This document shows, piece by piece, positions 12,108 to 23,200 of a stretch of DNA of 64,000 nucleotides. The position numbers and the translations under genes were made by a program. Where the stretch lies: NCBI GenBank assembly GCA_949316235.1, contig OX438757.1, positions 17,609,505 to 17,673,504 on the forward strand, read 5' to 3'. A model generated the notes under the pieces. That model had not been told where the DNA came from. It worked only from the letters and a program-made list of their open reading frames with translations, and did not search any database. This DNA is from Oegoconia quadripuncta (taxonomy: Eukaryota; Arthropoda; Insecta; Lepidoptera; Autostichidae). The stretch's first letter is position 1; each line of letters starts with the position of its first letter.

Positions 12108-12700
12108 ATCTGATTATTTCAAGAAGTGGTCATTTAATTGTGGTTCTAAATCTGATCATTTCAAGAAGTGGTCATTTAATTGTGGTTCTAAATCTGATCA
12201 TTTCAAGAAGTGATCGTATCGCCATGTGGTAATTTATATTGTGGTCTTAAATCTGATCATATCCAGAAGTGGTCATATTTATTGTCCACATTCAAACAAG
12301 TGACCGTATCACTTTTGGTCATTTCTAATTAATTGTAAACTTGATCATTACAAAAAGTGATCATATCACGATATGGTCATTTTTAATTAATCCTACTCCT
12401 GGTCATTTTTAATGGCGTATAAACCTGATCATTTCAAGAAGTGGTCATTTTTAATTGTGATTCTAAATGTGATCATTTCAAGAAGTGATCGTATCGCGAT
12501 ATGGTAATTGTTATTGTGGTCTTAAATCTGATCATATTCAGAAGTGGTCATATTTATTGTCCACATTCAACCAAGCGACCGTATCACTTTTGGTCATTTC
12601 TAATTAATTCTAAACTTGATCATTTCAAAAAGTGATCATATCACTCCTGGTCATTTTTAATGGCGTATAAACCTGATCATTTCAAGAAGTAGTCACTTTT
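12108..12700. repeat. higher-order minisatellite (GATCATTTCAAGAAGTGGTC)
   Basis: About 14 imperfect units of roughly 40 bp, each a TGATCATTTCAAGAAGTG.TC block followed by an AATTGTGGT.CTAAAT spacer. On a larger scale a block of about 275 bp repeats (12188-12434 versus 12465-12690), including the CCACATTCAA variant unit, so the array grew by multimer duplication. Confidence 0.85.
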
Positions 12701-12709
12701 AACCGCCAA

Positions 12710-14095
12710 AAGGAGTAATATTTCATAAGAGTATTTTTCGTACATATTTAATAAATGAACAGTACTGTTATAAGTACCATACTCTTGACACCAAAATATC
12801 GTGACGTCATAACATGTAAAGCGTAACTGTCAAAACATTTTATAAAATTAATAAGTGAGAATAAATTATTTTACGTTATAAATAAGCTACTAATAATCAA
12901 ATTGGCCAAAATAAGTACCAGTTAAATTGACAAAGGACTATCGTACGTCAGACAAACGTTGTATAATTAAGTTAATCTTACTTTAGGAATTAGAAGAGTA
13001 CAAAATAATTTTGATTGCATAATTATTACCAAATATTGTATAGAAGTTAATTTAAAAGTTTTGTAAGACAATTTGCGCGCACATTTTACTCTTATACAAC
13101 AAATATAGATCAGTAATTCAGACATACAATAAATATTTATCGATTCTTACATTGTTGCAGATGTGGTACACTCGAACTAACGGAATCATGACCCCAGCTT
13201 ACCCTCATCACCATCATCGTAGCAGCGACAGGACATCCATTGCTGTACATAGGCCTCTCCTATAGATTTCTGGAGCTATCGATTGGAAGCGACCTGCATC
13301 CATCTTAAGTTTAATCTCCAACAAACATTTTAATACAATAGTACATAATAAGGTAGATTTTCGATTATACATATTTCCTACCAACAAGCACGTTATTTAT
13401 TCTATATTAGAGAGTGATATAGTTCACTTATTGCGTCTCCTTCTGTAAATAGTGCATAAGACATTTGCTTAACACACTTTTTCTTTTAAATTGAAATTGC
13501 TGTGTTTTTTTTTGTTGTTTTGTTCTCTCTTCTCGGAGAAGGCAAAGGGATCTAAGCCCATAACAGCTTCTTCTTGCTTTTTAAATTAGGAAAAGTCTCT
13601 TTATAAATACCTTGAAAGAACTAGTGCCTTTCCTCTTGATCATGCGGAACGCCATTTGAAATACGGAACATAAATTTCGCATTATCTAAAATACAACTTT
13701 TAAACACCTGCTTTGATAACAAACGTCAAAAAATCACAGACCTTTGATTCGTGTTGACGTAGTTTTAAAAAAGTCCTAATACCACATGCTGTATTGACGA
13801 TTTCAAACGAATTATCGGCTGAGTGGGTCATGATTCAGTTGTATTGACTGTACACCCCATATAAAGGACGGATAATTTATTCATAATACTTAACGAAAGA
13901 TCATATCATACCCTGACTAACCGCTAAAATTCAACAACCACCAACGGCAGTTGTATGGAAGTTAAGTATCTTCCCTTAGTCGTGTGGCTATTTTTAATTT
14001 GGACTTGAAAGTTTGTATGGAATACCGTGCGGGATAAACCCTCTTAAGCGGTGAAGCGTAAAAAGGAGTAGTGTGGCTAGTGCGTGACTAGTGTG
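12710..14095. other. gene-free stretch with an RTE 3' remnant
   Basis: A degraded RTE 3' end (CATTGCTGTACATAGGCCTC) lies at 13207-13300. Nothing else is recognised. TECPR2 would continue leftward through here, but no exon is visible. Confidence 0.5.
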
Positions 14096-14100
14096 TAGTG

Positions 14101-14184
14101 TCAGTGTGAGTGTCAGTGTCAGTGTCAGTGTCAGTGTCAGTGTCAGTGTCAGTGTCAGTGTCAGTGTCAGTGTCAGTGTCAGTG
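14101..14184. repeat. (AGTGTC)n microsatellite
   Basis: About 14 nearly perfect hexamer units, beginning about 8 bases into the TECPR2 intron after exon 7 on the minus strand. The open frame of repeated SV residues over it is spurious. Confidence 0.97.
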
Positions 14185-14192
14185 CGACCGAC

Positions 14193-14296
14193 CTGCCGCG
14201 GCGGCGGGCGGCTCCGGCGCATGCGCCAGGCGCAGCAGCGAGCGCGGACCCTCCAGGATGAAGATCTCGTCCTTGTTCACGCTCACCGAGAGAATC
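14193..14296 (-). CDS. TECPR2: TECPR2 exon 7 (last visible)
   Basis: 104 nt after a TACTTTAG acceptor. Phase 2 joins cleanly to exon 6 and gives [20 protein letters not shown], then [17 protein letters not shown]. This matches the vertebrate segment around SVSCTENEIFFL. The likely donor is CAG/GTCGGT at 14192, and a (GACACT)n microsatellite starts about 8 bases inside the intron. The 3' boundary is the least certain of all the exons. Confidence 0.8.
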
Positions 14297-17200
14297 CTAA
14301 AGTATAAGTAACATATATAAATACACACAGCGCCATCTAGTTCCACACTAAGCAACTAGATTTGTAATATAGATATACACATGACGACCTTTTTGATGTA
14401 GTGGTTAGAAACTCTGCTGCTAACCAAAAGGTCGCGGTTTCGAATCCCGCTAGGGGCATATGTTTGTATGATGAATACTGACATGTGTACCCGAGTTATG
14501 GATGTTTTCATTTATAATAAGTATTTATTTACAAAAAAAAATGTATATATGTACCTAGGTAGTATATCAACTATCTGGTATCCACAACACAAGCCTATAG
14601 TTGCTTACTGTGGAACTAGATGGCGCTGTGTATGTCTAAGGATATTTATTATTATTATATACAACTTGCAATGTATAAGTACCCACGCACACGGGTTTAA
14701 TAGTCTTCATAGATATCTATTTCATAATAAAAGAATAATAATAATAATATAGATATATACCGGATGAGTTTTTTTAACGTAAGGAAACGTACGCCCTATG
14801 CGTAAGTAAAATAGAAGTTAATGACAAAGGTAGTTTGGCTTTTTGGCGGGAACTCGGCGAGTGAAGTAGCATTTTTCTTTATAAGTCTTAAAATTTGTGC
14901 ATTCTAACTTTTGAAGCTTAATAATGGCAGAATATTGTGCAGCAAACGTTAATGTTGGTGTACAGGTGAAGGGAAGTGTAAATTAAAGTGCGTAACGGAG
15001 CTTTCGGGTTCCCACAAGAAGCCGCCAAAATCTTTTGTAAAGCATTCTGCCACTTTACTGAAGAATGACTTGACTGTGACTAGACTCTGTATACGACGAA
15101 TTACTTGTTTTGATTGAGACTGACCTATAAACTGAAGAAATAAGATAAATAAAAATTTTCACTCGAAACTGGCAGTAATGTCCCTCGACAATGAGGTTGA
15201 CTGGTTGCCATCCTCAAAAATAAGAAGAAGAAGAAGAAGAAAGGTAGTTTATTTATCTTTTTCAAAATCACCATCGACGCTCGCGCCGGCCGGAGATTGA
15301 TATATGCGACTGGCGGAAATCGTAGGGTTCCCATCATGCGAAATTTATTTGGAGGTCATATTTTCTCCAAGTTCACAAAGACAGCAGTCACTTACGTGAG
15401 AAAAAGGATAATTAAATAATGGTGGGTACCTAAATTATATCGTTCGCAATCGCACTACACAAAATCACTAAGTAGGTATTATGTGTTTCGCATTATCTAC
15501 ACAAAGCGGAATATCCAAAATTAGAGAGTAAATATTTCACATTAATATCTTTTTTTTTTAATTTTAATTATGTGGAATAGGCTACAAGCGCGACCGTCAA
15601 ATGACAATGCTTTAAACGATGATGGTTTTGAAAAAAAAAATTAAGCTACCTATGCCAATACCTTCTATTTCACTTACCTAATATGCCCTATTTTTTCCTT
15701 ACCTTAAACACAAACACATGTCTGAATTCAACATACAAACATGTGCCCCTAGCGGTATTCGAACCCGCAACCTTTTGTCAAAGTAGTCAGGGTTTCTAAC
15801 CACTACACCAAACAGGTCGTCAAGGTGTTTTGCTTGTAATTAGATGATATGGCTATAAGCCATATTAAGTTATTATGCCTCAGAGGCATAAACCTTAATA
15901 ATAAGGGTATTAATATAGAGATATCAAACCTTGTGCAATTTCTTGTAGAAGGGTGAGATCTGCAATGTTTGAGCTAGTGTACGTATCAATGGAATTTACT
16001 GACTGAATAAGTCTCCAAATGTCCGCGCGTTGCACGTTCCTTCTGGGCGCAAGTTCGCCCTTTTCGGACTAGGTTTTAGGACCAATAAACCATTCTCAAG
16101 ATTGAGAACAGTGTTGTGACCAGTCTCAAGTAAACGTCTTGATTAATAAACCTAACTTGAGACCTGAAAAGCACGTGCATACTCAAGCAGACTCAAGACT
16201 ATCATTCATTCGCCGCTGAGGCGAATACTTGAGAAGCGATATCAGCGGAGTAGACCTCAAGATTGGTTTATAAATTAGCACGGAGCTTGAGATAGCGTCA
16301 ACTGCTTAAGACGCATTTCGGTTGATACAGCTTACAGCCTCAAGACTTGTATTGAGATTTATTTATTAATACGGGCGTTAAGTGTCTTCGAACTGAACGA
16401 ATTTCCATTAAACACGGCTAACAATAATGTCTAAAATTAAAAATTGTTTTGAAATAGGTCAGTCATTATGGCTCTACGATGCGATATACAGAGAAAGGCC
16501 GGCAACGCATCTGTGACCCTTTTGGTGTTGCGGGTGTCCATGGGCGGCGGTGATTGCTTTCCATCAGGTGACCCGCATGCTCGTTTGCCGCCCTCTCATA
16601 TAAAAAAAAAAAGGCTTACATAATAACCTAAAACCACTCACTTGCGGAGATCATCTAGCACAGCCACAGCGGTGAGCGACCGCGGGTCCAGTATGTACAG
16701 GATCTGCTCGTTGTGGGACACCAGGAAGTGCTCCCTGAACACGTGCAGCGGGCCCAGGTTGTACTCCTGGTCCGCGTGCTGCTTGCGGCAGGGGTTCAGG
16801 AGCTCCACCACCGTTAGAGGGTTCGATATCGCCTCCTGAGAAATGGGGGTTGTTTGCTTCACATGTGTATTTATTTATTTATGATTTCTGATGAGCACAC
16901 TCACCCGCAGCACGAGGGTGTGCTGCACGAGGCCGCGCGGGTCGGCGCGCCACAGGCGGAGGCCGGCGCGGGCGCAGTGGGGGGGCGGGGGGTGGGGGTG
17001 GGGGTGGGGGGGAGCACACTCACCCGCAGCACGAGGGTGTGCTGCACGAGGCCGCGCGGGTCGGCGCGCCACAGGCGGAGGCCGGCGCGGGCGCAGTGGG
17101 GGGGCGGGGGGTGGGGGTGGGGGTGGGGGGGAGCACACTCACCCGCAGCACGAGGGTGTGCTGCACGAGGCCGCGCGGGTCGGCGCGCCACAGGCGGAGG

Positions 17201-20200
17201 CCGGCGCGGGCGCAGTGGGGGGGCGGGGGGTGGGGGGAGCACACTCACCCGCAGCACGAGGGTGTGCTGCACGAGGCCGCGCGGGTCGGCGCGCCACAGG
17301 CGGAGGCCGGCGCGGGCGCAGTGGGGGGGCGGGGGGTGGGGGTGGGGGTGGGGGTGGGGGGGAGCACACTCACCCGCAGCACGAGGGTGTGCTGCACGAG
17401 GCCGCGCGGGTCGGCGCGCCACAGGCGGAGGCCGGCGCGGGCGCAGTGGGGGGGCGGGGGGTGGGGGTGGGGGTGGGGGGGAGCACACTCACCCGCAGCA
17501 CGAGGGTGTGCTGCACGAGGCCGCGCGGGTCGGCGCGCCACAGGCGGAGGCCGGCGCGGGCGCAGTGGGGGGGCGGGGGGTGGGGGTGGGGGTGGGGGTG
17601 GGGGGGAGCACACTCACCCGCAGCACGAGGGTGTGCTGCACGAGGCCGCGCGGGTCGGCGCGCCACAGGCGGAGGCCGGCGCGGGCGCAGTGGGGGGGCG
17701 GGGGGTGGGGGTGGGGGTGGGGGGGAGCACACTCACCCGCAGCACGAGGGTGTGCTGCACGAGGCCGCGCGGGTCGGCGCGCCACAGGCGGAGGCCGGCG
17801 CGGGCGCAGTGGGGGGGCGGGGGGTGGGGGTGGGGGGGAGCACACTCACCCGCAGCACGAGGGTGTGCTGCACGAGGCCGCGCGGGTCGGCGCGCCACAG
17901 GCGGAGGCCGGCGCGGGCGCAGTGGGGGGGCGGGGGGTGGGGGTGGGGGTGGGGGGGAGCACACTCACCCGCAGCACGAGGGTGTGCTGCACGAGGCCGC
18001 GCGGGTCGGCGCGCCACAGGCGGAGGCCGGCGCGGGCGCAGTGGGGGGGCGGGGGGTGGGGGTGGGGGGGAGCACACTCACCCGCAGCACGAGGGTGTGC
18101 TGCACGAGGCCGCGCGGGTCGGCGCGCCACAGGCGGAGGCCGGCGCGGGCGCAGTGGGGGGGCGGGGGGTGGGGGTGGGGGGGAGCACACTCACCCGCAG
18201 CACGAGGGTGTGCTGCACGAGGCCGCGCGGGTCGGCGCGCCACAGGCGGAGGCCGGCGCGGGCGCAGTGGGGGGGCGGGGGGTGGGGGTGGGGGTGGGGG
18301 GGAGCACACTCACCCGCAGCACGAGGGTGTGCTGCACGAGGCCGCGCGGGTCGGCGCGCCACAGGCGGAGGCCGGCGCGGGCGCAGTGGGGGGGCGGGGG
18401 GTGGGGGTGGGGGTGGGGGGGAGCACACTCACCCGCAGCACGAGGGTGTGCTGCACGAGGCCGCGCGGGTCGGCGCGCCACAGGCGGAGGCCGGCGCGGG
18501 CGCAGTGGGGGGGCGGGGGGTGGGGGTGGGGGGGAGCACACTCACCCGCAGCACGAGGGTGTGCTGCACGAGGCCGCGCGGGTCGGCGCGCCACAGGCGG
18601 AGGCCGGCGCGGGCGCAGTGGGGGGGCGGGGGGTGGGGGTGGGGGTGGGGGGGAGCACACTCACCCGCAGCACGAGGGTGTGCTGCACGAGGCCGCGCGG
18701 GTCGGCGCGCCACAGGCGGAGGCCGGCGCGGGCGCAGTGGGGGGGCGGGGGGTGGGGGTGGGGGTGGGGGGGAGCACACTCACCCGCAGCACGAGGGTGT
18801 GCTGCACGAGGCCGCGCGGGTCGGCGCGCCACAGGCGGAGGCCGGCGCGGGCGCAGTGGGGGGGCGGGGGGTGGGGGTGGGGGTGGGGGGGAGCACACTC
18901 ACCCGCAGCACGAGGGTGTGCTGCACGAGGCCGCGCGGGTCGGCGCGCCACAGGCGGAGGCCGGCGCGGGCGCAGTAGGCGGCGGCGGCCCCGCCCCGCG
19001 CGTACGAGTGCTGGAACACGGCGCCCAGTCGGCACAGGCTGTGTGCACAAACAATAACATGTATTCAAGAATTCAATTGATGAAGCGAGCCCGACCAGAA
19101 ATTGAGCGAAAAATCCGAGAACGCTTTTAGATCGAACTGCTCAGTCTGGTCGCCAACTAATAAAACTGCGAAAGTGACCCTTTATAATAAGCCTTTGGTA
19201 AATAATAGTGTCGATTCGGTTGCACACGAACTAAACTAAAACCAGATTTAGACTGATGCTGTCACGTTATATTGATCCAGAGAGAAAAAGGCAAACCTAC
19301 TTTAAAATTGGTTTTAGTTTAGTTGGCGTACAACCGAATCGACACCACTGTATGTTTTATGATGGTTTTGAATTTATTTAAAGGTAAATTTTGAATGTCC
19401 ACTGGAACCTTATTATAAAAGCGTATACATTGCCCTTTGAAGGATTTACTAACTTTGTGAAGTCGGCTAACTACCATCATGTCTGTGTCATCATGTCATA
19501 CACAATCCTGATATCTACTCCGGTGTCCACAGAATACCAGCGTTGCCCCTTAAATGACTTAGTGACTTTGTGTAAACGGCTGACAGGAACAGCAAGTTAA
19601 TTTTTATATCTGGTATTAACATTATGTATATCACTATTTTTCTTAAACGATTCTATATTTTTTCTTACATATACAGTAAGTAGTTTTCGGAAATATATTG
19701 CGATGCTAATGTTAAAATATTAATTTCTTTAAATTTATTCCAAAGAGACACTCTGGGGCCCAGGTTGTAAATCGCGCAAACCGCTCGTTTCTGCAGAACA
19801 AAGATACAAGTTATGTCCGCAGCATTTCCCCACAACAATACAGTGCAAACTAGTGTTGCGGTTATTTACAGCCTGTTATAAACTGGCCTCTGACTAAATT
19901 AATTAATTAATAATCTTTTGTTTCTTTTAATTTAGTTTCCTTACCTACTAGATTGTATTGTATATCTGAGATGCCCCGTGCGACAGGGCTGTACCTGTGC
20001 GGAACTGAAAAGGCCACACTGACCGATGAGCAATAAAGTATTTTTTTATACTTGGATTGACAAAAGAAATAATAGCTTGTAAATGGGGGCTTTATCTATA
20101 AATTATACCTTATCATACTATAATAGTTTCGCGGACGGAAGACTTAATGTATACCCTGCAGCCCCACACGAGGGCCTATTACGTAAATTTAAACGTTTCA

Positions 20201-23200
20201 ATCGGCTATCGGCCATCGTTGACGATCATCGACCACTCGTATAAAAGTTACTGCATTACGTATGTCGTCGTTTGACACTCGTATACAATGAATGAATGAT
20301 ATTGGAATTGTCCAAAAGTGTTGCTACTCGACACTAGACGGCGCTATTGTGTACTTTTTTCGTTAACACCTTTGGCTAAAGACCGCAATAAAAAGGGATG
20401 CCCTTATACGCAGAATAACGTTATCTCACTCTATTTTTGCATTACATAATTTCTAATCTACCAAATTTGTACATGCAGTGCTGCCAATTACGAAAAAATT
20501 CCTCGATTTGTGGGAAAATAGAGAGTGAGGAATAATTCAAATCGAGACTTTATCGGGGAATCAAGGCCAATAAAATTTGTAAAAGAACCCATAGTATTTT
20601 ATTGCTAATCGTGTTACTACATTTTTTACGTAATAAGAACAACAAGTTTTTAAGTTAAAGTAAAACATTAAACAACATTTTACATGAAACAATATTGTAC
20701 TTCTTTAATTATCATTTCGGAGAAATTTCTGGAAAATTACGTAGGAACCATTAAAAATATTGTTTGATACATGCTTCGATCATCTACATGACTCATACAT
20801 CATCATGTAATAAAAATAATTTTATAATGGTAGGTTATTTGTCGAAATATTCACTTTTTGGAAAAGGTATTTGTTCTACAAATTATTAGTAGGAGCAGTA
20901 GCTTAACTAATAAACGTAAAACACGTTTTCGAAATAATATTTTTTTGCAATAACAAAAGAATCATAAGAATTCTTAGTACCTATAGTGAATACGAATACG
21001 ATTGTGATAGGCCCCGACTCACCTTTATCGTTAACGTTTGAATCGTATACGATGTGCGTAGGTAATGCCGATGTCATTACTTTTGTATGAGAGATCATTC
21101 ATTCATCGTCAATCGTAACGATGACACTCGCATTCGTAATCATTTGAAATGCATAATAAGTTTTCGCGAGTTTGACGTCGATGATCGTAATAATCGTTTA
21201 CGATGGACTCATCGTTTGACTTACGTAATAGATCCTCTGACTGGAAATATCATCGGAAAGTCAACAAAGAAGATGATTTGTTCTCACCTCTTCCGTTCCT
21301 TCTTGCCCATCTGACTGACATGCCAGCGCGCGTCCCGACGCTCGCACAGTATGGTGCGGTACATACTTGACACCAGCAACGTGTTCTGGTAGTAGCTCAT
21401 TTGGACTATCTCGTGCTCTTCGTTCACTATCTCCATTGACTTGCAGAGGTGCTGCAACAAACATTTATTTAGTTTTATAGGAATAGTTGATTGATGGATA
21501 AAGGGTATTCAAGAAATTATTCTTATTTATTTTAATTTCTTTGGAAACACAGTTGTAAGCACTTACAGCTGTTGCTTACATATTTGGTTCGATAAGTAGA
21601 CCATAAGAGGCATTTATAAGTTTTCACTTATTATACAGCTTAAAATATTGAATAACTCTTAAACTACAGTTGCTCAATTTTTTCCTTTGGGCACTATTTA
21701 AGCATAGTTTTTTGACATTGTCAAAATAGTTGAATTCCACTGTGTGTAAGCATCACGTACGTGGCGGGTTAAGGGTTAGTTCCAGTTAATCCTTATTTTT
21801 TCGGATTCGTTCCAGCAATGTTTGTTTTATTCGGCCTTCTGGTCCCTCATCTAAAGACTAGCTATCTAAAGTATAGATATTAATAAATTGTAATAATTAA
21901 TAAATAAATGTCTTTGCACAAACACACAGCGAAATCTAGGTCCACAGTAAGCATCTAGGCTTGTGTTATGGATACCGGATGGTTGATAAACTATACAAAT
22001 ACATTTTTTTTTGTAAATAAATACATATACATTCAGTGTACTAAGTATCGGGAATTTGTCAATAAAACAAAAAATACAAATTATTCATCTAAATTTATTT
22101 TATCGCCTTCAAAGTAGGCCCCATCGTTTGCAATACAACATCTCCACCGCTTCACCCAGTCTTCCATACATTTTTCATAGGCTATTTGCGGTATGGCCTT
22201 TAGCTCATTCAGCGAATTTTCTTTTATGGCTTCTATCGACTCAAAACATTTTTTCTCGAAGTGGTAATTTTAACTTGGGAAATAAAAAAAAGTCAGACGG
22301 AGCCATATCAGGTGAATACGGTGCTTGGTCGAGAACTTTTGTTGAATTTTTCGCTAAAAACTCTTTCACTATAATGGCTGTGTGTGATTGGTGCATTATC
22401 ATGGTGCAGCATCCATGAGTTGTGTTGCCACAAATCTGGACGTTTTCGGCGGATACTCTCACGCAAACGCTTCATGACGCCTAAATAATATTCTTTATTC
22501 ACTGTTTCTCCCTCTGGAAGGAATTCGGAGTGAACCACACCACGGTAGTCAAAAAAAACTGTCAGCATCACCTTGATTTTGGAGCGACTTTGCCGCGGTT
22601 TTTTGGGTTTCGGCTCGTTTTCGAGACGCCATTCTGAAGACTGTTGGCTTGTTTGCATGTCGTACTCATAAACCCATGTCTCGTCGCCAGTTATTATACG
22701 TTTCATAAAGGTCGGATCCGTAGAAGCTCGGGAAACCATGTCTTCAGCGACATGCTTTCGCTGCGCTTTTTGAACAAAATTGAGCTCTTTTGGAACTAGT
22801 CGAGCGGCGACGCGTTTCATGCCTAAAATGTCAATGAGAATGTTGTGGACGGACTTAAAAGATATGTTCACCTCACTAGCCAACTCTCTCAGACTCATAC
22901 GTCGATTTTCGAGCACTAGCTTCTTGATTCTGTCGATGTTTTCTTTGGTCGTAGCGGTTGAAGGTCTACCAGAACGAGGCAAGTCTACTACTACTTCTCG
23001 GCCTTCTTTAAAAGCCTTATACCATTCATAAGCCCTTGTTTTCGATATACACGATTCGCCGTAGGTATTTCGCAACATTTTTAGTGATTCACCACATGAA
23101 ATATCATTTGAAACACAAAATTTAAGGCACACTCTTTGTTCAACAATATTTTCCATTGTAAAAATCGCCGAGGACTCAAAACTATGACCAACAAAAAGTG

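Noticed and set aside
14384..14460. tRNA gene candidates (here and at every SINE head)
   Set aside because: A and B boxes are present, but the cloverleaf is incomplete and each head is followed by the same SINE body and tail, so these are SINEs and not tRNA genes.
16854..19130. Open frames of up to 758 codons on both strands
   Set aside because: They run across the GC-rich minisatellite, whose unit lacks stops in most frames. The products are repeats of the same short peptide in every frame, and the true coding part is only the 136-nt TECPR2 exon 5.
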